A stretch of 64,000 nt of DNA from Polyodon spathula (taxonomy: Eukaryota > Chordata > Actinopteri > Acipenseriformes > Polyodontidae): the NCBI RefSeq assembly GCF_017654505.1, contig NC_054540.1, positions 35,799,054 through 35,863,053 of the forward strand, given 5' to 3'. Below are positions 11,004 through 21,730 of the stretch, in pieces. The notes under the pieces were generated by a model that saw only the letters and a list, made by a program, of their open reading frames with translations, did not search any database and was not told the origin of the DNA. Numbering within the stretch: the stretch's first letter is position 1; every line of letters begins with the position of its first letter. The position numbers and the translations under genes were made by a program.

Positions 11004-11631
11004 GTAAGAGGGCCTCCCCCATTGTCACAGCTGCACCATAGCATGCAGTCTAGCAGGTGTCGGAGATTTGTATTTTCATTTCCACTGTGTAAATAAGTAT
11101 GCTTTAATATGTATTCTTTTAGCCTGTCCTGGCACTAGTGTAGTCCATCCAATGAAAAGTAAAGTCAGTGTAAACTCAATGTTCCCTATGAAGTACGAAA
11201 TGTAACCATTACCTCATGGGTATTTATATTTAATACCGTCTAACCTGAATAGATATAGCAAAGCTGCACATAGTGCTTGTGACATAGTCGTGCCCGCCCC
11301 CAACGGCATAAACAATCACTGACACAAGTATTGTCAGAATCTTTCCTTTCACTGCCTGGAGAGAGAGATCTACAAACAGATAAGTGACACACAGTGTTAT
11401 ATCTGACTTTCACGCTTGGGTTTTAACACATATTGCGATTGTTTTCACGATTGTTTTTAGTAAAATTACTTCACATTTTGTGCACTCAGCCGTGGTTGTT
11501 TTGTTAGTCCCTCAGCAGCTTCACTGCACAGCTGCCCTGCGTTAGACTGAGACACTTGTGCTGGGTCAATCTGCTTGCAGTTTCTCCCACAGTGTCTCGT
11601 TGCCACATTAAGATAGCCAAAAAGCATTATA

Positions 11632-11975
11632 GGTGGACATCCCTGTTTTGCTCCTGTGATAACTGTAGCTCCCAGACCTGCTCCTGTTCCTGCTGTTATG
11701 TTGTACAATGAACAAGGTTACCCTACTGAATCACTGGCAGTTGCTTGGCTGAGCTCTGCTTCAGATCTGATTGCTCACAGTCCTTCCGTTTCATTGCCAC
11801 TCTGGTCTCTGCTTGCAGTGCCACTGCAAAGGCTGTATGGCTTGACAGCAGGCTTCCTCCAGTCTTATGGTTGTGTTGTGTTAAGCCAGAAGCTATTCAG
11901 GTGGGCATCCCTGCATATTGCTTCCTCAGTAACTGTAGGTCAGTGATCAACCATCGTTCTTAAGTGAACGAGGTT
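11632..11975 (+). repeat. Imperfect direct duplication in DIRS leader, about 257-bp period
   Basis: The stretch at 11632 (AGGTGGACATCCCTG, then AACTGTAGCTCC and GAACAAGGTTA) recurs at about 11891 (AGGTGGGCATCCCTG, AACTGTAGGTC, GAACGAGGTTA). Offsets are 256-259 bp. Confidence 0.7.
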
Positions 11976-12262
11976 ACTGTAACGGTAGTGTACCGTGCTC
12001 TGCACCGTACTTTGTACTGTTGCACCATACCTACACCGTACTGTACCAGGGGTATCGTGCTCTGTACACCGTACCGTTTGCACCATACCGTGTGTACCAT
12101 GCATTGGGAACTATACCACACCGTGCTTACTTTACCGTTGCACTGTACCGTGCTCCATACACCATACCGCACCGTTTGATCTGTACCATGTCTACCATGC
12201 ATTGCCCACCGTCCTGTACCATGCACCCTATACCGTGCACTCCGTACCACATGTACCATGCT
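11976..12262. repeat. ACCGTAC/ACCATGC-rich minisatellite, left part
   Basis: The array is built from degenerate GTACCGTGC, GCACCGTAC and GCACCATACC words with frequent self-complementary GTAC cores. It resumes at 12668 after an LTR insertion. Open frames in all phases here are by-products of the repeat. Confidence 0.8.
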
Positions 12263-12667
12263 GTGACAGGTTGGGGAAGTGGTGACGTCAGGCCAGAAGC
12301 AGGAACAGAAAAAGCAAAGGCAGTACTGAAGTTGAAAAGTCGTGCTGTGCACCATTTATTAAACAGAAATAAAATAAGAGTTTAATGAAAACACTTGCTC
12401 ACAGTGCACAAAAATAAATAATTAAACAAAACAAATCTCGAACACAATAATATGATCAGGCTGGGCAATAGCTTTCACTTTTAGTTTTATTTTTCTCTCT
12501 CTTCTCGCTCTCCCGTTCTCCACTTCTGAACACCTACCCCGACTGCAGAAAGATGCAGGCTTTTATGCAGGTGACCATCTCCCGATTAACAATAACAGGG
12601 AGACCCCGTTATAAAAATAAGCAAACAATACATTCAAACAGCAAGGCTTTCCTCCCGCCCTGCTACA
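12263..12667 (-). mobile_element. Solo LTR in minus orientation
   Basis: The segment begins TGTGACAGGTTGGGG and ends CTGCTACA, that is TG...CA on either strand. It sits cleanly inside the minisatellite, flanked by near-identical CATGC and CATGT. On the minus strand there is a TTATAAC box and an AATAAA near the end, which fits an LTR of a Ty3-like or retroviral element. No internal element sequence remains, so it is a recombined solo LTR. The family is not identified. Confidence 0.65.
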
Positions 12668-12864
12668 CATGTATTGTGCAATATACCATACTGTACCGTG
12701 CATACTTGTCCGTTGCACCATACCGTGCTTTGTACACTGTACCGTACCGGTTACAGGGGTACTGTGCCCCATGCACCGTACCATGCCTTGCGCACCAAAC
12801 CGTATACCATGCACTGCAACGTACCATTAACACTGCATGTACCGTACATTGTACTATAATATAC
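12668..12864. repeat. ACCGTAC/ACCATGC-rich minisatellite, right part
   Basis: This continues the same array, with CCGTTGCACCATACCGTGC and ATGCACCGTACCATGC words. It ends at the start of a second LTR. Confidence 0.78.
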
Positions 12865-13628
12865 TGCGGTATGTGACAGAAATACAATGATTCTTGCTTG
12901 TAAATCTCCCTCCCGACCTGTGAGGGCGCCAAGCAGCGAGAACAGAGTTCTTTGGATGGGCTGGTCTGACAGTTCTTTCCCAGGGTCATGAAGTCGGCCA
13001 GTCTGGAAGGCGATGAGACTCCTTTGCAAGAACGTATTGACCCAGAAGGAAAACGACGTGGAAGCCGCAGATTGGAGAGGCGGTTGCACTTGTTTACCAA
13101 GGGGTCATGCATGACAGCAAAAAAGGGGATGGAGAATCGTAATCTGTTCCTTGTATTGATTTGTTGTGAGAAAGAACCAAGAAGGACAGTGAAAGTAATA
13201 CAGTTTCTATAATTGTGAGTTTTGTGTTTTGTTTGTTTGTAATTGTCTTGTCTTGTACGTTACCAGACAGTTAACACCGTTCTGGAACTGTCGCCAAGGG
13301 CCAGCACTAAACCGGACAACACTGCACCTTTGTCACAAATATGAACCTGTATCACCCACCACGAGCACTACTGCACACACACAGGACTGATGACAGTGTT
13401 TGTATTATTGTGAGACGGATATTGTTTATTATTTGGGACGGTCTGTTCTTGTATTATATACCCCGTGCTGTACACATGGGTGTGTACTGCCGGGGAATTA
13501 TTGTTTGGTTGCCAGACCTGGAATTACAAAATAAAAACATTTCCAAACTGGATTACAATTATCTCTGTCTGCTTCTTTCATGCACTGCAGCACTCCTACA
13601 CCTGTATACAATCAACCACTTTGCCACA
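12865..13628 (+). mobile_element. Solo LTR in plus orientation
   Basis: The segment begins TGTGACAGAAATACAATG and ends TTTGCCACA, flanked by CGGTA on the left and GGGTA on the right. An AATAAA signal lies at about 13530, followed by a T/C-rich tail, as expected for the R/U5 side of a plus-strand LTR. No internal coding region is attached. Both solo LTRs lie within the leader of DIRS copy B. Confidence 0.65.
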
Positions 13629-13785
13629 GGGTATTTAAGTATACTATACAGTCCTGTAATAGTGCTTAGGCACAATGCAGGTATTTAAAAGTAACCAAGG
13701 CTCGACAACATTGCTGTGTGCATTGTTCAACAGTTTCCCTTGGGTACTAGTAATAAATGCTATACTGTTACAACAATTATAGCTG

Positions 13786-15415
13786 ATGGTCGTTTGCATT
13801 GGACACTACTTCGCTTACATTATGCGGGAGTTTCATTCTTGCGATGTATGCAAGATGGCTCTCCCCACAGAAGTCAGGAATGGCAGATGCGCTGCCTGTC
13901 TGGGTCAGGAGCATGCTAAAGAGGCACTCACGACAGCAACTGTGGGTTTTGTTCGTCTTTCTCTAAGCGCACTTTGGAGAAGCAAGTGTCACACAGCTCT
14001 GTAAAGTGTTCTTTATCCGTTCCACCTGGACAAGGCTCCCCTCCTTCCTTGGCTCAAAAAGAGGGGGTTGTATCTTCTCATGAGGGCTCTGTGCCTAGGG
14101 AGAGTAGGAGAACTCACGTGTCTTCATGGTCTTCCTCATCCTCTCCTTCTCCTTCTCTCTCCCCTTCTCTGGGTTACTAGATGATAGATTGGAGAACTCT
14201 GAGCAGCTGGATGAGACGTTCCACCAACAGGGCAACATGTTGGCTGAGCTACTGCGCGAGTGCACTGTTACACCTGCTTCTTCTGCACCATTAGAGCAAC
14301 AGGGAGTAGTACACGCAGAATGCAGCAAGTGGATCTGCTGTCTGTCGCTGCTTCTGAGGAGGTGGTCGATCAAGAGTTCCCCTCTCAGGAGGATGACTCG
14401 GATAGCGCAACACCAGTAATACTTATATCATTGCGAGCAGAGCTTTTGCCACTGATTAAAAGGGTCACTGACATTTTAAATGTTCCATGGCCGGTAGATG
14501 ACAACAAAACACACTGAATTTTTGAGGATGATCCCACTCTTTCTCAGGAACCTCCTCTGGTATATCCAGATTTCCTTTTTGAAGTGCATTCATCCTGGGG
14601 TCATTCAACTACAGCACCTGCTGCATCATGTTCCTTGGGAACTCTGTACAGCTTACATGAGGCAGAAAAGCTTGGCTTGGCTGATTTTCCACCAGTAGAT
14701 GCCGCTATTGCATCACTAGTGCAAGCCCTAAAGCTAGCACTTTTGAACAAGGACGCTACCTGCTTGAATAAACAATGCAGGGTTTCAGAGATTATACTCA
14801 AGAAGGCATACTCAGCTGTTGTGTTTTGCTGCGTGGCTGGGCAATTACAACAGCATCTTGGTGGCTTACCAGAGCTGTTTGTTAAAGTCTCTTTCACAGA
14901 TCCACACCACAGCAGATTGAGGAACTGCGGCTGGTAAATATGTGAACCTGCTCCGTATATCAAAACTCAACGGACAGGCAGTGGGTAGGAACCTTGTTGC
15001 ATTAATAGCTGCAAGACATCAGCTCTGGCTGTCCCAGGCGCGTATAGCGGATGGGGACAAGGCACCATTGCTGGATGCTCCCATTACTCCAGGACACACT
15101 TTTGGTCCTGCGGTAGATGAGATGCTGTCTCACGAAGTGTCTACAAAGGAACTGGTGCATCTGCTTCCCAAGCAATCTCCCCCAGTATGTAGACCAGCTC
15201 CCAACTGGAAGCCAAGGTTCCAACAACCTCAGAGACTGGCCCAGCCGGCTCCTGCTAAAGCCAGAGGAGGGTTTCACAATCAACCAATGGCTGGCCAAAG
15301 AGTAAACTTCAATAAGTTCTGCCGTGAAGTGCGAAGCAAAAGCCTCAGGCTAAGCTTCGAGCCAAAGCAGCAACCCAAGCAATTTGCTGCCCCAGGGAGT
15401 CACCTGGAGTACTAG
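13786..15415 (+). pseudogene. DIRS gag-like region (copy B), frameshifted
   Basis: The 5' part encodes HSCDVCKMALPTE and RCAACLGQEHAKEAL, a C-x2-C ... C-x2-C finger with the LGxEHA tail common at the N-terminus of DIRS gag proteins. The middle is Ser-rich with acidic stretches and moves between frames. The last part (14942-15415) is a basic, Gln/Pro-rich tail ending just before the reverse transcriptase region. Several stops and shifts make it non-functional. Confidence 0.72.
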
Positions 15416-15420
15416 CGTCA

Positions 15421-16570
15421 ATGCACCTCAGACAGCTGGGTGCTCAATTCTGTACAGACTGGCTGTTCTCTGCACTTCAGACACAGTCCTCCTCCATTTT
15501 GGGGCGTGTCTACAATGTTAGTCGGAGATCCAAGAGACTCATTGGTGTTGTCTCAGGAGGTGACAATCCTGCTGCAGAAGCGGGCTATTTGCACAGTTCA
15601 TCCTCTTTACTTGGAGCCCAAACGAGAGCCTCAGACCAATTCTCGACCTCAGACAGGTCAATCCATATCTGAGTCGATGGAGATTCAAAATGTTAACTAT
15701 GCAGCAGCGGTTGCAGCCAATAAGGCCAGGCAACTGGTTCACTACGGTGGACTTAAAAGACGCTTATTTCCACATCCCGATAAAATCAGGGCACAGGAGG
15801 TACCTCGGGTTCACTTTCCAAGGAACAGAGTACTAGTTTCGGGTTTTGCCATTCAGCCTCTCTTTAGCCCCCCATGCTATTTAGGAGTGTGTCTGGATTC
15901 CAGGACCGTGCTGTCCACGCTGTTGGAAGACAGAGTGCTGAGAATAGCCACTGTCTGAATCTTTTTCAGCTCAACAGAAAGCACAACAGGGGAGCGCAAG
16001 GTGCATGGAGACCCTGCCATGGCAGGCAGTGTTTCTAGCCTTGCAGAATCACGGGAGATATGTGCTTGAACTGTGGTAGTGTACATAAACCACAGCAGCC
16101 TCGGGTCCCCCAGTCTCCACCGGGCAGCCCACAGGCTGGTGTTGTGAGCACAACATCATCTCCCCAGTACATCTGCCCGGGGTGAAAAATTGGGCAGTTG
16201 TCCTCCTTTCAAAGGGAGTTGCCAGTGCCTCAGAATGGAGGCTCTACATGGAGGTGGTGAGCCTCACTTGGCAGTGGTCCGGGAGAGCACAGGTGGACCT
16301 GTTTGCCAAGAATCGACCCATTGCCCCCTTTGGCTCTCAATAACGGGTATTGGGGACCCACTGGCAATAGATACCTTGGTGCACCGGTGGCCAAGGCAGC
16401 TTCTGTATGCTTTTCCACCACTCACCATACTCCCATTGTGCCTGGAAAAGATCAGGCAGGACTAAGCCAGTGTATTATTAGTAGCCTTTTATTGGCCAAG
16501 GAGACTCTGGTTTTCAACTCTGATATAGCTCCTGAAAGTCCAGCCGTGGAGCTTGCCAAAACTCTGTGAC
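15421..16570 (+). pseudogene. DIRS reverse transcriptase/RNase H remnant (copy B)
   Basis: The frame at 15738-15782 encodes FTTVDLKDAYFHIPI, the first palm motif of DIRS reverse transcriptases, followed by RRYLGFTFQGTEY and an in-frame TAG at 15834-15836. After the PFSLSLAP motif the sequence jumps. The downstream box with the YxDD catalytic residues is not found, so part of the palm is deleted. From about 16190 an RNase H-like and connector region follows (RWPRQLLYAFPPLTILPLC). It encoded copying of the element RNA into DNA but is inactive here. Confidence 0.78.
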
Positions 16571-16952
16571 CTGTTCATTTAGGCTCGGGGGACATTGTGG
16601 CATCCCAACCCATCGAGCCTGCAGCTCTGGGTCTTGCCCCTGAACTGCTGTATTTGAGCCATCTGGGGCTTTCTAATAGGGTCATTGACACTCTACAGGA
16701 CCTTTTTGATAAGGGGAAATCCCCCTCTATTTGGCAGCCATTTGGGCTTGTCATAATAAGATTGGTTCGGTCTCCCCAGGAACGCATTTTCTGGTGGAGC
16801 AATTTTTGAAAGGAGCTTGGCAGCTTCGGACATCTATGAAGGACATTGTCCCTCACTGGATGCTAATGTGTTGCTTGAAGCAATTGTGAAGCCTCCCTTT
16901 CAGCCCTTGCATTCAGCGGAGCTGAAATATTTATCTATGTATATATGCTTTC

Positions 16953-17534
16953 TTGCTTGTGATCACATCCGCTAAGCGGGTGGGTGAGATGCAAGCCTTT
17001 GCAAAAGTCTGCTTAATTTTTGCAAAGGCCAGGGTGAAAGTTACACTTCTCACTAATCCTGCTTTTTTGCCAAAAACCATCTTGGAATTCCACATTAACC
17101 AGATGGTGGAACTTGAGGCTTTTCATCTGCCTCCTTTCCAGTCTGATGGAGAGCGGCAGCTCCATATGCTTTGCCTGGTGCGGGAACTAGCGTATTATGT
17201 GGACAAAACTCAAAGTTGGAGGCAGTCGGAGCAGCTTTTTTTTTTTTTTATCTGTTATGGGGCTAAGTCCCATGGGAAAGCTCTGTCTAAACAGAAGTTA
17301 TCAAGATGGATCACAGATACGGTTACCGTAGCATATGAACGGGCCAACTTGCCCCCTCCAGAGAAGCTCACTTTGTTCCAGGGTGCATCTGTCAGGGACA
17401 TTTGCGATGCAGCAGTGTGGTCTACTCCTCATACTTTTACACAGTTCTATCGGCTGAATGTCGTGGATCCACAAAACCCTGGTTTTGGAACAAGAGTGTT
17501 AAGGGCGGCCTCAAGCTCGACCTTTACAGCATAG
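16953..17534 (+). pseudogene. DIRS tyrosine recombinase (copy B), active-site deletion
   Basis: A 193-codon open frame carries the first catalytic Arg in TSAKRVGE (codon 16977-16979) and the Tyr context TQFYRLNV (Tyr at 17448-17450). The HxxR box that should sit between LPPPE and LFQGASV is missing. Copy A still has it at 4451. A run of T at 17238-17249 inserts a poly-Phe stretch, perhaps slippage. The protein would normally integrate circular DIRS DNA by site-specific recombination. Without HxxR it should be inactive even though the frame is open. Confidence 0.82.
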
Positions 17535-17656
17535 AGGTGAGTTCTCCCTCAATGTTTTTAGCCCTGTCTACTTATACAGGGGTTCCTCATGGTAACGCGC
17601 AAGGTGGCCTTGGTCAAGCCTTGTAGCATTCCATTTGGTCTGCAATAATCCTTGAG

Positions 17657-17765
17657 ACAGCTTTGGGATGTCTACCCATGAGGTAATTGTTACATTTCGT
17701 ACTTGGTAGGGAATGTTAGGCTATTACCATAACCCTGGTTTCCTGAAATAGAAATGTAACCATTA
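17657..17765. other. DIRS internal complementary region
   Basis: The first half (GAGGTAATTGTTACATTTCG, then TAGGGAA) is the complement of the element's left tip. The second half (CATAACCCTGGTTTCCTGAA) is the complement of its right tip at 18240-18290. In DIRS-1-type replication this junction templates the rejoining of both ends into a circle. Confidence 0.78.
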
Positions 17766-17924
17766 ATCTTCAAGGTTGCTGCGTCTCTATTGCAGCAGTC
17801 TTGAAGGAAAAATGATAACGATATTTGTGTCAGTGATCGTTTATGCCCTTGGGGGAGGGTACAACTATGTCACAAGCCCTACATGCAGCTTTGATATATC
17901 TATTCAGGTTAGACCAGGGGTGTC

Positions 17925-18222
17925 AAACTCCAGTCCTCGAGAGCCGCAGGGTCTTCTGGTTTTCATTCCAACTTAAGCTCTCAATTAACATAATTAACAT
18001 TATTTGTTGAATTTGACATATTTAATATTTTTCAAGGTATTTTACAGTTGATGGTTTTAAAAATGCACTTGATTCAAGGTACACTACCTATGAAACATTT
18101 TGAGGCCTGAAGAGAAGTGTTAAATGTGTCCAGTTCATCAAATAATTAGACCAACTAAGTAAGTGAGAGCTTGGGTGGAATGAAAGCCAGAAGACACTGC
18201 AGCCCTCCAGGAACTGAGTTTG
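17925..18222. mobile_element. hAT-like MITE inserted in DIRS right terminal repeat
   Basis: The sequence begins CAGGGGTGTCAAACTCCAGT and ends CCAGGAACTGAGTTTGA, an inverted arrangement typical of small hAT-type elements. It interrupts the terminal repeat exactly between TTAGAC and GGTATTAAA, which are contiguous in the left repeat of the same DIRS copy. The last few bases of the right tip are missing. Confidence 0.65.
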
Positions 18223-18299
18223 ATGGTATTAAAGGATAAATACCCATGAGGTAATGGTTATATTTCTATTTCAGGGAACCAGGGTTATGAGAATAACAT

Positions 18300-18682
18300 T
18301 TTCTCAGTTTCTGCCTTTCAATTCAGTTTCAGTTTTTATTTTGTTGGTAAGATTATTATTTTGCGTCTATTTAGTTTTCGTTTTAAATTATTATTTAGTT
18401 TCAGTTCACTAAATTCAGAGAGAAATATTTCAGTTTTACATTTTTTGTAGACTTTTGTAGGTTCATGCTGAATTGCTGCTTTAAAAAATATACCGGTATA
18501 TTAATCACTTAAAATTCCAGTTCGTTTTTTTGACAGTGCAAACACATTCATCCACATTATAACAATTTAAAGACAAATATTTAATGTAAATCATGTTGCA
18601 AAATAACAGCTGCAACAGCAGCAGTCTGGTCTCTCTCTCTCTCTCATACACACTACCAATCAGCAACAGCAGCGGTCTCGCC

Positions 18683-18725
<43 letters not shown>

Positions 18726-18910
18726 ATATTTATTTTCATGTCTATTTTTTCATTTCAGTTTCATTCTAGTTTTTAAACATTTTCCAGTTTTTATTACTAT
18801 TTCATTATAAAAAATGTATTTATTTATTTTTGGCCATTTTTGTTTTAGTTTCAGTTAACTGAAAAAACACAGTGTAAACAGAGTGACAGCGCTTGTCACT
18901 TCAGAGCTGC
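18300..18910. other. Low-complexity intron stretch with CT/CA microsatellites
   Basis: Repeated TTTCAGTTTT-like words are followed by CTCTCTCT and CACACACA runs at about 18629-18645 and 18680-18725. No gene is seen. Confidence 0.6.
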
Positions 18911-19315
18911 TCGCTGCTATCGGCTATAGTCAGGCATTGAGAATTGCATTGATTTTGTACTGCTGTTTAATTTAGACCAGCTTTCACAGCAGATCGACAT
19001 AGACTGCGTGCGTGCGTGCCTGTGTGCGTGTGTATGTGCGTGCGTGTGTGTCTGTGTGTGTAAGTATTGACTACAATATATATTTAATACAAGATAATCC
19101 CAAAACAGTGGTCTCAAACTGGTGCATGTGAGTGATAGCATACATTTTTTACTAACTGATCATTTAGTATAGTGCAAATTATGTTACACACAGTTCATGT
19201 TTTCAGAGGATTTCGTTTACAGCATGTTGGTCTTAATAGAGAGATCATTTAAGTGGTTTGATGTGATTGTGACTGTTGATGGTGGAGTCATACTGAATAC
19301 TAGGATGGCTTTAAT

Positions 19316-19505
19316 ATGAGGCTGTGTGGTCCAGAGGTTAAAGAAAAGGTCTTGTAACCAGGAGGTCCCTGGTCCAAATCCCGGCTCACTCACTGACTCG
19401 TGTGACCCTGAGCAAGTCACTTAACCTCCTTGTGCTCCGTCTTTCGAGTGAGACATTGTTGTAAGTGACTTTGCATCCGATGCATAGCTCACACATCTAG
19501 TCTCG
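19316..19505 (+). repeat. tRNA-derived SINE with MIR/V-SINE-like core
   Basis: A tRNA-like head contains a B-box-like GGTCCAAATCC. It is followed by GTGACCCTGAGCAAGTCACT, TAACCTCCTTGTGCT, which strongly resembles the shared core of MIR-type SINEs. The tail is degraded. RNA polymerase III transcribed such elements; this copy is a fossil. Confidence 0.65.
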
Positions 19506-19958
19506 GTATGTCGTGGATAAAAGAATAGCAGACAACTTGCAAACTAAGAGCTTTCTTGTATCTCGTAGTGGTACCAATATAACCACATGCAAAATAAAGT
19601 GTTTCTTTGATAACTGCACGTGAGACCTGTGTAGTGAATTGAAATGCACAGCAGGTCTGCTGTAAGGAATCGTTTTATAGACTAGAACCACTTCAGAGTG
19701 TCCTGTCCATTGGTTGGCCAAAATATTCTGAGAAAAAAAATCAATTTTGTCGAACAGAATGGCAGCATCGCCATCTTCTGGTATTATTGTGATACTACAA
19801 CAAAAAAGTGCATTTACTGGGGTTTACTATCTGTCATTCATGTAATTTGGTTTCCATTTCTGTCTTGCATCTGTTTCTGTTTATTATTATTATTTTTTCT
19901 TACATCAAAACAGACTTTTAAAAACGCTTGAGTTTAAACAATGTGAAAAAGTAATGCT

Positions 19959-20515
19959 GTCAAGCGATTTAAAAAAATGTATAGCGATATTAATAATACA
20001 AGAGATGTGCTTTGTAACTTAAAGATGAATAAGGAGATTCCCCTTGGCTCGCAGAGAGCCGCCCTCGCAGAGGCTGGGAAGCAACTGATACTTCCCCAAG
20101 GGTTGTATCAGTTGCGTTAGATAGTTAGTGTTAGATAGATTTGGCTGGGGGTCCCCCTTGTTTGCTGAGAATTAGCGACGGCTGGGCTTCTAAAGTTGGG
20201 AAGTTCTGTGATACTAGAACTAACAGAAACAAGTAACAGCCTTTCTATCCAATGAACTGTCAAAGTTTAAAAAAAAAAAAAAATCCCATTCATAAATCCT
20301 TCACTTGTAGTGCTTTGCTCCCTAATGCAGTCCCGTGACTAACTTTCTATTCCAATGAACTTATCGTGTTGCATGCACTCGAGTATATTAAAATAGTGCC
20401 ACAGGGAGTGAATTACGGTGTGCTGAGAGGGTCAACACAGAGAGCGATTAACACTTGTTTAAAAAATGAATCTAAAAGGAATTGACACGTTAACTGTGAT
20501 TAATTGACATTCCCA
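19959..20515. repeat. Non-autonomous DNA transposon-like repeat
   Basis: The left tip GCTGTCAAGCGATTTAAAAA matches, in reverse complement, a fragment at 27550-27585 (TTTTTTAATCGCTTGACAGC). The right side has GTGATTAATTGACATTCC. The family is widespread in fish, probably hAT-like. No coding sequence is present. Confidence 0.45.
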
Positions 20516-21134
20516 GAAGAAAGTTCAGTATCACAGTGTGGTTCTAGAATGTAACACGTTGACTACCAGGTCAGTGTTTCCCTAGGAATGAAGCAGAACT
20601 GCTGTCCATTGAAATAAGTAGTTGTGACAAGAGACCTGTCCGAACCTCAGTACAGCTATCAGTTTCAATGATACAAGAATATTATACAGTGGTGCCCAGG
20701 AATATGTTCTTTCCTTTTTCCAGTCATCCTTTACAATGTTTACCATCAAAATATGGTGTAACAATTTGGGGTGGGGGGGGCTTAATAAGTTCAATAACTC
20801 TATCAGTTCCTGAGTTGAGTAATGAGAAATAACCATTTATTACAATGCAGTTCAATGCATGTGCTTTGATGCAGTGTTCCAAACACGTTTTTTTTTTTTT
20901 TTTTAAAGCAGTACCAAAGATTGTTTGAAATATGCCACTGGTTGTTTCAGTAGACCTTCCCATACACAATACAAGACAAAACCAGACAAGACAAGACAAC
21001 AGGGGTTCCCCGGGGACCCCTAGGATGCGTGGGATGGTTAAGGGGGGCACGAGATTTCCATTACACAAAAGATTAGATGTTAGTAGATTCTAAGCATCCT
21101 GGGAAACATGGAATGCCTGCTTTGTACTGAAGTG
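20516..21134. other. Intron sequence, no gene seen
   Basis: Only short homopolymers (G run at about 20772, T run at 20890) and a GACAAGACAA run near 20990 stand out. Confidence 0.5.
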
Positions 21135-21730
21135 TCAATGAAGCAGTTCTTTAATAGGTAGGTTGACAATCTCTGAGCAATAATGCTGAAGAAAATCTTG
21201 AGTTCTACGTTTAATAGGGAAATAGGGTGAAACTGATTGATGCATGTAGAATCCTTTTCTTTTGGTATAAATAATCCACCTGTTTGGCGCCATGATCTTG
21301 GTACAATTTATTTTTCCCGTGCCACTTTCATCAGTTTCCATAGGATTCATAAAACTCCAGAAGTACACTCTGCATGGAACTCCATTAGGCCCAGGAGATG
21401 ATGATGATGCCTTTGCTTTTTTCACAGTTGCTCTACTTCTTTCCACTTAGGTGCACAGTCCTCAATTTGGTATTCGGGTGGATGGTTAGGTGGGATATCT
21501 GAAGGAATTGACATAGGCTCCAGCCTTTTTGAATCTGTATGTGTTTCCTCCAAATATCTCTCCTACTCAAACTTAGATGATTTTAGTGTGCCATTTTTCT
21601 CACTGGTGAATATCTTCTTTACAAATTTGAATGGATCTTTATAAAAGTTAGTTCTCGCACGCTCTTTCTTTTTGTAGCGTTTCTGTAGGCACTCGGCTCT
21701 GTGCAATGTTGCAAGCTTATCTTTTATGAC
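21130..21730 (-). pseudogene. LINE reverse transcriptase fragment
   Basis: On the minus strand the stretch reads KAKASSSSPGPNGVPCRVY, then motifs resembling WRxxxxIxIPKxKD and an SPISLLN-like segment in a neighbouring frame. SPGPNGVPY is a hallmark of the fingers region of a non-LTR retrotransposon reverse transcriptase found in fish. Upstream, PPNHPPEYQIEDCAPKWKEV supports the same protein. Stops and shifts are present, and only this part of the element survives. Clade not assigned. Confidence 0.65.

Larger units (their letters stand above)
11181..18290 (+). mobile_element. DIRS-like retrotransposon copy B, near full-length structure
   Basis: Left terminal repeat: GTTCCCTATGAAGTACGAAA at 11181 and onward. 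The right terminal repeat (about 17712-18290) is its inverted copy, for example CTATTCAGGTTAGAC against GTCTAACCTGAATAG. Between recombinase and right repeat, 17657-17765 joins the complements of both outer ends, the internal complementary region diagnostic of DIRS-1-type elements. Order: leader, gag, reverse transcriptase/RNase H, tyrosine recombinase. All reading frames are damaged. Later insertions include two solo LTRs and a hAT-like MITE in the right repeat. It lies in sense orientation in a CACNA2D4 intron. Confidence 0.87.

Noticed and set aside
11960..12385. Overlapping open frames on both strands across the GTAC-rich array
   Set aside because: They overlap in several frames, follow the repeat words and run across an LTR boundary.
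14601..14963. Minus-strand ORF over the DIRS gag
   Set aside because: The plus strand carries the DIRS coding order; the antisense frame has no known motif.
19316..19505. Functional tRNA gene
   Set aside because: It has a B-box-like sequence but no complete cloverleaf, and a SINE core follows.
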